Positions 18,555 to 26,638 of a stretch of 39,868 bases of DNA are shown in pieces. Where the stretch lies: positions 1 to 39,868 of the forward strand of contig NZ_JAUMZG010000010.1 in assembly GCF_030528245.1 (NCBI RefSeq), in the 5' to 3' direction. A model generated the notes under the pieces. It saw only the letters and a list, made by a program, of their open reading frames with translations, was not told the DNA's origin and did no database searches. The position numbers and the translations under genes are program-made. Positions within the stretch are counted from its first letter, which is position 1. Each line of letters starts with the position of its first letter. This DNA is from Campylobacter sp. (GTDB lineage: Bacteria > Campylobacterota > Campylobacteria > Campylobacterales > Campylobacteraceae).

Positions 18555-19288
18555 AGCCCGAAATTTACATTCTAGCCAATGGCTCCATGGCTCAGGCCCT
18601 CGCCTGTGGTTTGCGAGAGGATTATAAAGTTTTCATCGTTGGACGCGATCCGCAAAAGCTCCAAAAGCTCTCTTCTTCGGGCTTTGAAACCCTACTTTAT
18701 GAGGAATTTGAGCTTGAGGGCAGGGATGTTATTTTGGCCTTCAAGCCCTACGCCCTAAAGAGCGTGGCTGAGATTTTAAGGGGCAGGGCGAGGGTTGTGC
18801 TTTCTGTTTTGGCGCAAGTAGATTTTGCGGCGCTTTCTTGCATCAAGGCGCAGAATGTCGTGCGGATCATGCCCAATATCGCCGCCAAATATAGGGCCTC
18901 AACGACCCCTTGCGTTTTTTTAAATTCCAAATTCAAGGACGAAATTTTACGCCTTGTGCGAAGTTTTGGAAGCGTTTATGAGCTGGGCGATGAGAGGGAC
19001 ATGGCGAGCGCGATGGCTTTGAGTGGCTGCGCGCCTGCGTTTTTAGCCTTGGTGGCTGAGGCTTTGTCGAATGGGGGCGTTTATGGGGGGCTGCAAAAAA
19101 ATTTGAGTGCCGAGCTTGTGCGGGGGCTTTTTCAAAGCTTTAGCGCGCTTTTAAATCACGAGCATCCCGCGCTCATCAAGGAAAATATCTGCTCGCCTGC
19201 TGGGGTTACGATAAGGGGCGTGAAGGCCTTGGAGGATAGGGCTGTGCGTGCGGCATTCATTGAGGCGGTGCGCGTCAGCTCGCAATGA
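18551..19288 (+). CDS. proC: Pyrroline-5-carboxylate reductase
   Basis: 245 aa, slightly short for the family. It reduces 1-pyrroline-5-carboxylate to proline with NAD(P)H. The N-terminal Rossmann region starts [18 protein letters not shown], where the usual GxGxMG is [20 protein letters not shown] is the signature MPN motif, and the C-terminal substrate loop is [16 protein letters not shown]. It is coupled by 4-nt overlaps to fliW and to the pseudopilin gene, so it may be read from the sigma-54 promoter. Confidence 0.9.
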   Translation: MKPEIYILANGSMAQALACGLREDYKVFIVGRDPQKLQKLSSSGFETLLYEEFELEGRDVILAFKPYALKSVAEILRGRARVVLSVLAQVDFAALSCIKAQNVVRIMPNIAAKYRASTTPCVFLNSKFKDEILRLVRSFGSVYELGDERDMASAMALSGCAPAFLALVAEALSNGGVYGGLQKNLSAELVRGLFQSFSALLNHEHPALIKENICSPAGVTIRGVKALEDRAVRAAFIEAVRVSSQ

Positions 19289-19599
19289 AAGCCGCCTTTT
19301 CTTTGCTTGAGCTTGTTTTTGCCATCGTTATCCTGTCCTTTGTGTTTTCTAGCGCCTCCGTTTTTTACCGACAAATTTACAAAAACTACGAAACTTTGGA
19401 GCTTTTTGAGAGGCTTTACGGGCTTGAAAAAAGGCTTTTTTATCATTCTGGTGCGAGGGGGATCGTCCTGCAAACTGACGAGCTAAAAGATGTGCGGCTT
19501 GATGAAAAAAGCGTGAGCGATGGGCTTTTTGAGTTTAAAAAATTAGACGCCAGTGGGCAGGGATATGAGGGGTATTTTTACGATGAAAAGGGCCTTTAG
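19285..19599 (+). CDS. ctsT: Pseudopilin-like transformation protein CtsT
   Basis: 104 aa. A type IV prepilin-like leader MKAA is followed by FSLLELVFAIVILSFVF, giving a predicted cleavage before F5 and Glu at mature position 5; Ala replaces the usual Gly at -1. A single membrane helix and a short globular part follow. CtsT is required for natural transformation in C. jejuni, where it likewise follows proC. It overlaps proC by 4 nt and the next pseudopilin gene by 17 nt. Confidence 0.8.
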   Translation: MKAAFSLLELVFAIVILSFVFSSASVFYRQIYKNYETLELFERLYGLEKRLFYHSGARGIVLQTDELKDVRLDEKSVSDGLFEFKKLDASGQGYEGYFYDEKGL

Positions 19600-20272
19600 C
19601 CTGCTTGAAATGACGATAGCGATGGCGGTTTTTAGCATTTTGATTGCGCTGGTTGCTCCCATTTTGCGAGAATTTTACCTCCTGCATTTTAAGGCCCTGA
19701 GACAGAATGAAGCCATGCTCGATCTCAACATAGCCCTTATGAGCGTGGATAAGCTTTTTTCTCATTGCGTCCAAGTGAGGATTTATAATGAAGGCTTTCA
19801 TTGCGCCCTGAGGGATGAGGAGAGTGTCTTTGACTTGGAAAATCATAAGCTTTTTTTAAGAAATTCCTCGCTGATTTTGGATAAAAACGGAACTTTATAT
19901 TCTCCAAAAAGTGATTTCAAGCTCGCTTTGCAAAATCGTTGGGATTTGTTCGCCGATAAGGAAAAAAAAATCTACATCCTAAAAGATGGAAAAATTCAAA
20001 CCCTCTCCCTTGAAAATGGAAAAATTTTAGCCCCAAATTTGAGCGGTGGGATCTTCATACTCTTGCAGGCTGGATTGGACTTGAGGCTTGAGGATGGGAT
20101 TTTAAAATACGAACTAAGACCGCGCTTTTTTAGCGATGCGCTGATGCAAAACGGCATCATGGCAGAAAGGATCACGCGCTTTACCCTTAGAAAACAGGGG
20201 GAAAATTTTTTCCTCAAAATTTGCACGCAAGATGAGGGGGTGGAGTATTGTCTGGAAAAGATTTTGCGATGA
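19583..20272 (+). CDS. Prepilin-like protein (GspJ-type minor pseudopilin)
   Basis: 229 aa. The N-terminus MKRAFSLLEMTIAMAVFSI is a type IV prepilin signal (Ala at -1, Phe +1, Glu +5) followed by a hydrophobic helix and a beta-rich domain with one Cys pair near the C-terminus (ICTQDEGVEYC). The open frame extends to 19553, but the ATG at 19583 is where the leader fits. An A9 run (19972-19980) sits in the coding sequence. Size and position between CtsT and a GspK-like protein suggest a GspJ role, by inference only. Confidence 0.75.
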   Translation: MKRAFSLLEMTIAMAVFSILIALVAPILREFYLLHFKALRQNEAMLDLNIALMSVDKLFSHCVQVRIYNEGFHCALRDEESVFDLENHKLFLRNSSLILDKNGTLYSPKSDFKLALQNRWDLFADKEKKIYILKDGKIQTLSLENGKILAPNLSGGIFILLQAGLDLRLEDGILKYELRPRFFSDALMQNGIMAERITRFTLRKQGENFFLKICTQDEGVEYCLEKILR

Positions 20273-20721
20273 AGAGGGCTTATATTTTGCTAAGCGTCAT
20301 CTTTGTGGTAACGATGGTGGGTCTTTGGCTGAGTGCGAGCTTTACGAGCTCAAGTTATGCGGCAAGGATACTGAGCGACACTTACGCTTATTTGCAGGCT
20401 AGAATCCTTGCTCAAAATTCTAAAAATCTCGCCAAATACTTTCTCTATCTGGCCAAAAAAGAAGGAAAGCAATGCTTAAATTCCATCACTTTTTCCTACC
20501 CGGGACCCAACGACAAGGTGAGGATGGACTATTTTTACACCATTGCAGAATGCAAAAATCATCAACTGCAAAAAATCAACCCAGATGCTAACCTATCAAA
20601 AGATGGAGTCATAATCGTAAGCGTGGGCGTGGCCCTGCGTCAAAATTTAAGCGTCAATGAGGAAATTTTTGTTCAAAAAACCTTAAGGCTTCTGGCGAAG
20701 GAGAGCTTTTGGAAGCCTTAA
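20269..20721 (+). CDS. GspK-like minor pseudopilin lacking Glu5 (putative)
   Basis: 150 aa, coupled to the previous gene through ATGA. The N-terminus MKRAYILLSVIFVVTMVGL resembles its neighbours' leaders up to position 4, but the mature position 5 is Ser, not Glu. Loss of Glu5 is the hallmark of tip pseudopilins of the GspK/PilX type. It is much shorter than classical GspK. Two cysteines (KQCLNS, IAECKN) may pair. It ends 8 nt before the convergent rpsR. No function is recorded that I recall; a role in DNA uptake is inferred from ctsT linkage. Confidence 0.6.
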   Translation: MKRAYILLSVIFVVTMVGLWLSASFTSSSYAARILSDTYAYLQARILAQNSKNLAKYFLYLAKKEGKQCLNSITFSYPGPNDKVRMDYFYTIAECKNHQLQKINPDANLSKDGVIIVSVGVALRQNLSVNEEIFVQKTLRLLAKESFWKP

Positions 20722-20729
20722 ATTTAAAA

Positions 20730-20990
20730 TCACAATCCTTCAAAAGGATTGCCCACCACATCTTTTCTATCAACGATGTAGGGGATGAGCGCTACATGTC
20801 TGGCGCGCTTGATGGCCACCTCGACCATTTCTTGGTATTTCTTGCTCGTGCCCGTCAAACGTCGGGGCATGATTTTAAACCTCTCAGATAGCGCATACTT
20901 CAACATCGCTGTGTCTTTATAGTCGATAAATTCAACCTTTGCTTCGGTGTATTTGCAATATTTGCGAGAGTATTTTCTTTTTTCTGCCAT
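20730..20990 (-). CDS. rpsR: 30S ribosomal protein S18
   Basis: 86 aa. It has the N-terminal [20 protein letters not shown] segment and [22 protein letters not shown], both typical of S18, and ends with VVGNPFEGL. The ribosome site AAAGGA lies upstream of ATG. It is the third gene of rpsF-ssb-rpsR. The last codons form an 8-bp hairpin (20733-20751). Confidence 0.96.
   Translation of the reverse strand: MAEKRKYSRKYCKYTEAKVEFIDYKDTAMLKYALSERFKIMPRRLTGTSKKYQEMVEVAIKRARHVALIPYIVDRKDVVGNPFEGL
20733..20751. terminator. Hairpin at the rpsR stop, possible bidirectional terminator
   Basis: Perfect 8-bp inverted repeat CAATCCTT/AAGGATTG with a 3-nt loop, lying inside the last codons of rpsR. On the minus strand it is followed by TGATTTTAAATTT, an imperfect U-tract; on the plus strand there is no T-run. 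It sits exactly between two convergent operons. Termination is plausible but unproven. Confidence 0.45.
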
Positions 20991-21002
20991 GTTTTATCCT
21001 TT

Positions 21003-21485
21003 CTAAAATGGTAAATCGCTGTTGTCATTATCATAGGCATCAACATCGATTTCTTTGATTTTTTCCTGATTTTTTGGGTTTGATTTTGTCCTAGAATGCG
21101 AAGCCTCGCTGGTGTAGGGGTCATAGCTTTGATTTTCTCGGGCAGGATGCGCCCCTCCCCCCGTATTGCTGCCCAGCATTTCCATGTTTTCAACCTGAAC
21201 GCTATGCTTGGAGCGATTTTGTCCATTTTGATCGCTCCACTGATCGAATCTCAAGCGCCCCTCGATGAGAATTTTGCTCCCCTTTGAAAGGTATTGATTA
21301 GCCACCTCAGCAGTCCTGCCGTAAAAAGTAAGATCGATGAAGCAGGTCTCCTCACGCCTCTCGCCGTTTGAGTTGTAGCGTCTGGTTACCGCGATGGCCG
21401 ATGAGCCTATGGCTGTGCCACTTTGCCCATAACGCATCTCTATATTTCTGGTCAAATTCCCTACCAAAACAACTTTATTAAACAT
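21003..21485 (-). CDS. ssb: Single-stranded DNA-binding protein
   Basis: 160 aa. The N-terminal OB-fold begins MFNKVVLVGNLTRNIEMRY, with RREETCFIDLTFYGRTAEV and GSKILIEGRLRFDQW. A low-complexity linker follows, and the acidic C-terminal tip DNDNSDLPF contacts replication and repair partners. It lies between rpsF and rpsR, 8 nt after rpsF. Length is normal. Confidence 0.96.
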   Translation of the reverse strand: MFNKVVLVGNLTRNIEMRYGQSGTAIGSSAIAVTRRYNSNGERREETCFIDLTFYGRTAEVANQYLSKGSKILIEGRLRFDQWSDQNGQNRSKHSVQVENMEMLGSNTGGGAHPARENQSYDPYTSEASHSRTKSNPKNQEKIKEIDVDAYDNDNSDLPF

Positions 21486-21493
21486 TTTCTAGC

Positions 21494-21871
21494 CTACTGA
21501 ATTTCTGGTGTTTCTAGAGCTTTGATTTCTTTTTTTGACTGCTTGATGCCGTGGCTGAGCCTATCCCAAGCGGCGATTTCTTTCTTGCTTTCATACTTGA
21601 CGATCAAAAATCTTATCACCTCTTCTGTGATTCTTATAACCCTCTCAAGCTCGGCAATGAGGCTCGTAGGGGATTTAAAATAAATGACAAAATAGGTCCC
21701 ACGCTCGTATTTTTTGATTTTATAAGCAAGCTTTCTCGTCCCCATCGGCACGACGGTTTCGATGAGTGCGCCATTTTTTGTAAGAATTTCTTTGATGAAA
21801 TCCACCTTCACGCTCACTTCTTCCTCAGTCAGCGTAGGCTTTAAGATGAATAAAACCTCGTAGTGTTTCAT
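21494..21871 (-). CDS. rpsF: 30S ribosomal protein S6
   Basis: 125 aa. The start [18 protein letters not shown] and the central [20 protein letters not shown] are diagnostic of S6, which pairs with S18 on the platform of the 30S subunit. AAGGAG precedes ATG. It is the first gene of the rpsF-ssb-rpsR operon; the leader is about 47 nt from the predicted start site. Confidence 0.96.
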   Translation of the reverse strand: MKHYEVLFILKPTLTEEEVSVKVDFIKEILTKNGALIETVVPMGTRKLAYKIKKYERGTYFVIYFKSPTSLIAELERVIRITEEVIRFLIVKYESKKEIAAWDRLSHGIKQSKKEIKALETPEIQ

Positions 21872-21924
21872 ATGTTCTCCTTGTGGATATTAAGCCCATT
21901 TTCACAGGCAAGGATGAGGGCGTG

Positions 21925-21930
21925 ATTGTA
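21925..21930 (-). promoter_or_regulatory. -10 element of rpsF-ssb-rpsR
   Basis: TACAAT within TTTTTATACAAT on the minus strand, preceded by the A/T-rich periodic sequence typical of Campylobacter promoters. The predicted start is about 21918. The leader contains GCCC and GGGC segments that could pair over a long loop, but no clear S6:S18 binding motif. Confidence 0.55.
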
Positions 21931-21953
21931 TAAAAATATGCTTAATTTTAGTT

Positions 21954-23063
21954 TTAAAATTTTCCCATCGCCCTCATGATGTCGTTAAAGGTTGCAAAAA
22001 TCATGAGCGCCAAAAGCACAGCCATGCCCCCATAGCTGAGGTATTCAAAGGCCTTTGGATGAATTTTTCGCCCAAAGATCATCTCGTAAAGATTGAAAAA
22101 AATATGCCCACCATCGAGCATGGGTATGGGAAGGAGGTTTAAAATTCCAAGATTGATCGAAATGAGAGCCGTGATGAACAAAAGCAGAGCGAGGCTCATC
22201 CCGGCCGCCCTTGAGGTCAGATCCACCATCGTGATGATCCCGCCCAAATTCTTGGCCTCTATCTCCCCGCCTATGAGCTTGACAAGCCCCTTAAGGATCA
22301 GGGTGGAAGCCTTCAAACTCTCATCAAGCGCGTATTTGAGCCCGCCAAATTCCCTATGATACACCACCACCCTCTCAGTGCCCGGAGCGATGCCAAGCTG
22401 AGCTTTGGGGACGATTTGCCCGAAGTCATTATAGCCTTGCGCGAGCTTGGGCGTGAGGGTGAGGGATAGCTCCTGCCCCTCCCGCTGGATGCGTAAATTC
22501 GTGGGTCGTTGTGCGAGTAGGGGGGCGATCGCATCAAAGCTTTGAATTGCGACCCCGTCGATTGAGAGGATTTTGTCCCCCATTTGCAGTCCCGCCTCGT
22601 AAGCGGCCGAATTTTCCGCCACTGCGCCGATTTTTGCGGCGGGTTTTTCCAGACCCCAATGCGCGATGAAAACGTAAAGCAAAAAGGCTAGAAAAAGGTT
22701 GAAAAAGGGCCCCGCAAAGAGGATATAAATTTTTTTCATCGGGCTTAAAATGGAGTAGCTGTCTTTTTCAAAAATTTCCCGAGCCGGGTTCAGGTCATCC
22801 TGCCCCTTGAGCTTGACATAACCCCCTAGCGGCAGGGCACTGAGGCGGTATTTTGTGTTTTGAAATTCTTTTTCTAGGAGGGCCTTTCCAAAGCCTATGC
22901 TGAAAATTTCCACCCTCACGCCCAAAGATTTAGCCGCCAAAAAATGCCCAAGCTCGTGAAAAAAAATCAAAAAAGAGATCACCAAAACGGTCGCTAAAAA
23001 TTCCACAGAATAAAATTTCAAGCCCAAAACAAGGATAAAAATCACAAAAATCAAGCTTTTCAT
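21954..23063 (-). CDS. rseP: Site-2 zinc metalloprotease (RseP/M50 family)
   Basis: 369 aa inner-membrane protease. The zinc motif HELGH is at residues 36-40 in the first membrane helix; a PDZ domain occupies about 120-200 (GDKILSIDGVAIQSF); and the third-helix motif NLLPIPMLDGGHIFFNLYE supplies the second active-site Asp. Homologues cut membrane-embedded anti-sigma factors or signal-peptide remnants; no RseA-type substrate is in the window. It is coupled to pgsA by a 4-nt overlap. Confidence 0.9.
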   Translation of the reverse strand: MKSLIFVIFILVLGLKFYSVEFLATVLVISFLIFFHELGHFLAAKSLGVRVEIFSIGFGKALLEKEFQNTKYRLSALPLGGYVKLKGQDDLNPAREIFEKDSYSILSPMKKIYILFAGPFFNLFLAFLLYVFIAHWGLEKPAAKIGAVAENSAAYEAGLQMGDKILSIDGVAIQSFDAIAPLLAQRPTNLRIQREGQELSLTLTPKLAQGYNDFGQIVPKAQLGIAPGTERVVVYHREFGGLKYALDESLKASTLILKGLVKLIGGEIEAKNLGGIITMVDLTSRAAGMSLALLLFITALISINLGILNLLPIPMLDGGHIFFNLYEMIFGRKIHPKAFEYLSYGGMAVLLALMIFATFNDIMRAMGKF

Positions 23064-23596
23064 GCGGCCTTAGCCCTCGCGTGCTTGGCGTATTGATAGA
23101 CATACTCAAAGCCAGAATAAAGGGTCAAAACTAGGGCGATGTGGAGTAGGATTTCCCCCAGGACCCAGTCCATCATCAAAAAAATGATGGCGCTCATTTG
23201 GAAGGCGGTTTTGAGCTTGCCCGCAAAGGAGGCGGCGAGCTTTAAATTCTCACTCGCCATCACCACCCTAAAGCCCGTGATGAAAAATTCCCGCACTAGG
23301 ATGAGGTAAATCACCCATTCGTTCGCACGCGCTAGGATCAAAAGCCCCAAAAATGCGGCCAAGGTCAGCATTTTGTCCGCAAGGGGGTCTAAAATTTCGC
23401 CCAGTTTTGTCGTCTGCTGCCATTCCCTCGCGATGAAGCCGTCAAAAAAGTCGCTTAACGCCGCCAGAGAAAAAATCAGGGCGGCAAAATAATTGATCCA
23501 ACTTTGATGCACATTTTCAAAATGAAAACTCAAAACAAAAAAAAGCAGAGGCGCTAAAATCATCCTCACAAGCGCTAGGATATTGGGTAAATTCAT
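23060..23596 (-). CDS. pgsA: CDP-diacylglycerol-glycerol-3-phosphate 3-phosphatidyltransferase
   Basis: 178 aa integral membrane enzyme making phosphatidylglycerol phosphate. The CDP-alcohol phosphotransferase motif is seen as SDFFDGFIAREW, then KLGEILDPLADKM. Several hydrophobic helices follow. A TTG at 23602 gives two extra residues, but the ATG at 23596, with AAGG 6 nt upstream, matches the family start MNLPNILALVRM. A possible -10 (TAAAAT) lies at 23629-23624. Confidence 0.93.
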   Translation of the reverse strand: MNLPNILALVRMILAPLLFFVLSFHFENVHQSWINYFAALIFSLAALSDFFDGFIAREWQQTTKLGEILDPLADKMLTLAAFLGLLILARANEWVIYLILVREFFITGFRVVMASENLKLAASFAGKLKTAFQMSAIIFLMMDWVLGEILLHIALVLTLYSGFEYVYQYAKHARAKAA

Positions 23597-23737
23597 CAGC
23601 AACCTTGAACTAAATTTAAAATTATTTTATGAAAGAATTGTGAATTGTTTTTAAATTTTTCAAAGGTCAGTTTGATAATTTAAAACAGACCGAGTGCAAT
23701 GCTACATTTGTAGGATATCAATAACAAAGGTACAGAC

Positions 23738-24112
23738 ATGAAAATACGCGTTTATTATGAGGATACGGATGCTGGTGGGGTGGTGTATCATAGCAATTAT
23801 TTGAAATTCTGTGAGCGTGCAAGGAGCGAGCTATTTTTTCAAAAAGGTGCGGATATTTTTGACTCAAAACGGGGACATTTTGTGCTGAGCCGGGCCGATT
23901 GCTCCTTTTTGAAGCCTGCAAAACTTGGCGATGTGATCGAGGTGAGGACGCAAATTTTAAGGCTAAGGGTCGCCAGTGTGAATTTGCGCCAAGAAATTTA
24001 CAAGGACACGGAGAGGATTTTTGTGGGCGACTTTGTTTTGGCCCTTGTGAAAGACTCAAAACCAGCAAGGATCGAAGGTGAGCTGCGCAGGCTTTTTGAG
24101 GCGCTATTTTAG
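23738..24112 (+). CDS. ybgC: YbgC-family acyl-CoA thioesterase
   Basis: 124 aa hot-dog fold thioesterase. VYYEDTDAGGVVYHSNYLKF carries the catalytic Asp (D11) and the YxNY signature of the 4HBT/YbgC group, followed by CERARSE. YbgC is usually linked to tol-pal genes, which are not here. It diverges from pgsA, and its 3' end overlaps the convergent periplasmic-protein gene by 9 nt. The substrate is inferred as short or acyl-carrier thioesters from the family. Confidence 0.88.
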   Translation: MKIRVYYEDTDAGGVVYHSNYLKFCERARSELFFQKGADIFDSKRGHFVLSRADCSFLKPAKLGDVIEVRTQILRLRVASVNLRQEIYKDTERIFVGDFVLALVKDSKPARIEGELRRLFEALF

Positions 24113-25294
24113 CTCTTCAAAATTGGCCTCGAGTGCCTTCATGATGCGGACCTTGTAGATGATTTGTGAATTTTCCATCTTTTCTTCAAAAATTCTCTCA
24201 TTTTTGCTCAAAAAATTCGCGTAAAAATAATCCACTCCAACGCTTGTCGCGTAGGCCACCCAGTTGTAATCAAGGCTTTGGGAAAAAATTTCGTTGAGAT
24301 AGCTTAAATTTTCATCCCCATTAGCGATGGAATTAGCGATGAGGAGCTTTTTTCTGTCATTGGGCTGGGTGAGGCTTAAAAGGGCTGGATTGTAATTGAT
24401 TTGCGTGGAGAGCAAAATGTGCGGGCGGACATTGTAAATGCGAAGCTGAGAGCTCACAAGGGCTGTTTTGATGAGGGGGGTGTTGAGAAAGATGGAGTCC
24501 CAATTCAAAGAGCCCTGCGACCTCAAAAGTCTCGCAAAATCGATCTTATCCGCGGCTAGGGAGTAGATGTTCGCGCTGGGTTCTTGGGCGCTGAGTTTCG
24601 CGTTCAGGGCGTTTGAGAGGGATGAGCCATCACCAAAGGCGGCGATCTGCGCACTTTGGGCAAATTTCAAAAGGGTGGCGATTTGCGCGTCATAGTCGAT
24701 GCCCCCAAAGTGGATATTTTCGTGCTGGATTGGGCTGTCGTTTTTATGGACGGTTGGGATGAAAATTTTTAATTTTCCGCTGTAATTTTCCAAGGCAATC
24801 ACGCCTTTTGTAGTGAGGCCGGCGATGACGTATTGGTAGTTTTGTGCTTCGATTTTTTGCAGGGCCTCGTTGATTTTGGCGCTATCTTCTGTGCCGATGA
24901 GAAAGACCCTGATCCCGATCTGCGCCCTTTGCCTCAAAAGGTAGGCTATGCTTGAGTTGATGATGGTGTTTGTGTAGTTTTTGATCGTCTTTTCTGGGAT
25001 GATGAGAGCGAGTTTTACGGAGCTCGTTTTTTGCAAATTTTTGTCAAAATCAGTGATGGAGTTGAGGAGTTTTGCGTGGATGTTGGAGAGGAGTTGATTG
25101 CCCGTTTCTACGAACTGGCTCAAAAAACTCAAATAAAGCCCCGATTGCAAAAGCTCAAGCAAGCAGGTTTCATTGCAACTCTCCTCGCTTAAATTCACAT
25201 AGCTTTCACTGGGCACCTGAAGGTCCAAAAGCTCCTGTTTTTTCGCGCTCAAAAGGCTTAGGCTTAGTAGCAGTATGGTGAGAGTCTTTTTCAT
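24104..25294 (-). CDS. Periplasmic protein with a possible type I periplasmic-binding fold
   Basis: 396 aa with an N-terminal signal peptide (MKKTLTILLLSLSLLSA). The body has alternating strand-helix elements such as VKLALIIPEK, IGIRVFLIGTED, YQYVIAGLT, AQIAAFGDGSSLSNAL and WDSIFLNTPL, reminiscent of LpoA/LppC or amino-acid-binding folds. This is my reading of the pattern, not a motif match. It is the last gene of a minus-strand trio with the uracil-glycosylase-like and acetyltransferase genes, coupled by a 4-nt overlap. A role in cell-wall synthase activation would be a guess. Confidence 0.6.
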   Translation of the reverse strand: MKKTLTILLLSLSLLSAKKQELLDLQVPSESYVNLSEESCNETCLLELLQSGLYLSFLSQFVETGNQLLSNIHAKLLNSITDFDKNLQKTSSVKLALIIPEKTIKNYTNTIINSSIAYLLRQRAQIGIRVFLIGTEDSAKINEALQKIEAQNYQYVIAGLTTKGVIALENYSGKLKIFIPTVHKNDSPIQHENIHFGGIDYDAQIATLLKFAQSAQIAAFGDGSSLSNALNAKLSAQEPSANIYSLAADKIDFARLLRSQGSLNWDSIFLNTPLIKTALVSSQLRIYNVRPHILLSTQINYNPALLSLTQPNDRKKLLIANSIANGDENLSYLNEIFSQSLDYNWVAYATSVGVDYFYANFLSKNERIFEEKMENSQIIYKVRIMKALEANFEELK

Positions 25295-25899
25295 AGGTAT
25301 CCTTTTATCTTCATCAAATCGCTAACGAATTCTTTTTTTTGACTGGGGTTTTTGTCCAAAAATTCCAAAGAAAAACTTGCCAAAATGAAAAAATTTTTGT
25401 GGGCAAAAATCCCACCGCGAGTGCTGCTAAAATCCGAAAAACCCAGAGCCCTGAAGGCATATTCACCGAGGCAAAGTAGAATTTTTGGCCGGATGATTTC
25501 TATTTCATTCCAAAAAAATGGTAGGCAGGATTGTAGTGAAAAATCGTCATGGTTTCCGCCGCTAAAGCATTTGAAAACGTAAGAAAGATAAAATTCGTCG
25601 CGGCCAAGTCCTAAGGCATCTTTAAGGTATCTTTGCAAAATTTCCCCCTTGCTGCCGTTTAGCAAAAGCCCACTTTCGTTTTCGCTTTTTTGCGCGTGAG
25701 TGTCTAGGATGAGCAGTTTGACGCTTTTTTCTGCCCTCTCCATGAGGGGGTGTTTTCTAGATTTGTAAAAATTACAAAGCGTGCAGCTAGAAACGCTAGA
25801 GTATAGGGCTTTGAAGTGATCGATTTTTTGGGGCCCCAAACGCGCCCTATCGGCGAAATCATAACCCATAGCCTTGAGATAATACAAAGAGCGGATCAT
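25291..25899 (-). CDS. Uracil-DNA glycosylase superfamily protein, Fe-S (type 4-like)
   Basis: 202 aa. Cysteines in CTLCNFYKSRKHP, then KCFSGGN and QSCLPFF, match the four-cysteine iron-sulfur layout of type 4 uracil-DNA glycosylases and bacterial paralogues. ILLCLGEYAFRALG is the conserved LG-[ED]-A segment. The activity motif GxxPG-x-DE near the first cysteines is replaced by LLILDTHAQKSENESG, so glycosylase activity is uncertain. Start ATG at 25899 overlaps the upstream stop by 4 nt; an in-frame TTG at 25908 is ignored. Confidence 0.72.
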   Translation of the reverse strand: MIRSLYYLKAMGYDFADRARLGPQKIDHFKALYSSVSSCTLCNFYKSRKHPLMERAEKSVKLLILDTHAQKSENESGLLLNGSKGEILQRYLKDALGLGRDEFYLSYVFKCFSGGNHDDFSLQSCLPFFWNEIEIIRPKILLCLGEYAFRALGFSDFSSTRGGIFAHKNFFILASFSLEFLDKNPSQKKEFVSDLMKIKGYL

Positions 25900-26369
25900 A
25901 GCTTGCAAATTTTGGCCAAATCCTCACCTTCGAGGCAGTAGGTTCTAAGCTCGTCCATATGCCTAGCATTGAGACCTTGGTAGAAATTTATCCCCAGCGT
26001 GTTTTCGTTGAGACAGACCCAGGTGAGCTTTTGGATGTTTTCTTTTTGACAAAGCTCGGCTAAGAATTTAAAAATCTGCCTCCCATAACCCTTGCGGCGA
26101 AAATTTTTTTTGATGTAGATGTCCTCAATGTAAATCCCCCTGCAACCCCGAAATGAAGAAAAGGTATAAAAAAACATCAAATAGCCTATGATTTCTTGAT
26201 TTTCCCTCAAAATGAAGGCCCGGCCAAAATCATTTTTAAAAAACAAATCGTTCAGTTTTTTTTTGTTGGTTTGCAGGCATTTTTTTTCATAATCGGCAAA
26301 TTCCTTAAGCAAAATGAGCAAGGAGTTCAAGTCCTTTTTTTTCAAAGCTTTGATGTGAAATTCCTTCAT
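25896..26369 (-). CDS. GNAT-family N-acetyltransferase
   Basis: 157 aa. Motif A of the GNAT fold is seen as IYIEDIYIKKNFRRKGYGRQI (acetyl-CoA loop RRKGYG), with NTLGINFYQGLNA as motif B and an N-terminal DYEKKCLQ helix like spermidine/diamine acetyltransferases. The substrate is unknown. The ATG at 26369 has AGAGG 8 nt upstream; a GTG at 26375 is in frame. The sequence is lysine-rich and AT-richer than neighbours. A T9 run at 26256-26264 is an A9 tract in the gene. Confidence 0.75.
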   Translation of the reverse strand: MKEFHIKALKKKDLNSLLILLKEFADYEKKCLQTNKKKLNDLFFKNDFGRAFILRENQEIIGYLMFFYTFSSFRGCRGIYIEDIYIKKNFRRKGYGRQIFKFLAELCQKENIQKLTWVCLNENTLGINFYQGLNARHMDELRTYCLEGEDLAKICKL

Positions 26370-26466
26370 CCGCACGACCTCTCATAAGCCTTTATTGGGG
26401 CAAATTAAAGCACTAAATCTAGCAAATTTATTCTTATATTAAAAGCAATTTTAAGTAATTTTGAAT

Positions 26467-26472
26467 TAAAAT
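26467..26472 (+). promoter_or_regulatory. Candidate -10 element of rpmH-rnpA
   Basis: TAAAAT preceded by T-rich blocks spaced at about one helical turn (TTATT, TTTTAAG, TTTTG), the upstream style of Campylobacter sigma-70 promoters. It predicts a start near 26479 and a 25-nt leader. Confidence 0.45.
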
Positions 26473-26503
26473 ACTCGCTTAATTTTATTTTAAGGTTAAA
26501 GCG

Positions 26504-26638
26504 ATGAAAAGGACTTATCAGCCACATAAAACTCCCAAAAAACGCACACACGGCTTTCGTATGCGTATGAAAACCAAAAACGGTCGCAAGATCATCAACG
26601 CAAGGCGCGCGAAGGGCAGAAAAAGACTCGCTGTGTGA
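26504..26638 (+). CDS. rpmH: 50S ribosomal protein L34
   Basis: 44 aa, the standard L34 length, below many gene-finder cut-offs. The protein begins [18 protein letters not shown] and ends GRKRLAV, the classic arginine/lysine-rich L34 sequence. AAGG lies 8 nt before ATG. The stop TGA overlaps the GTG start of rnpA (GTGA at 26635-26638), the conserved rpmH-rnpA coupling. Confidence 0.97.
   Translation: MKRTYQPHKTPKKRTHGFRMRMKTKNGRKIINARRAKGRKRLAV

Noticed and set aside
21872..21918. S6:S18-binding leader motif before rpsF.
   Set aside because: GCCC and GGGC can pair over a long loop, but the characteristic bulged CCG structure is not visible.
23708..23722. CTACA-TT-TGTAG inverted repeat before ybgC as an operator.
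   Set aside because: Too short and AT-rich to distinguish from chance.
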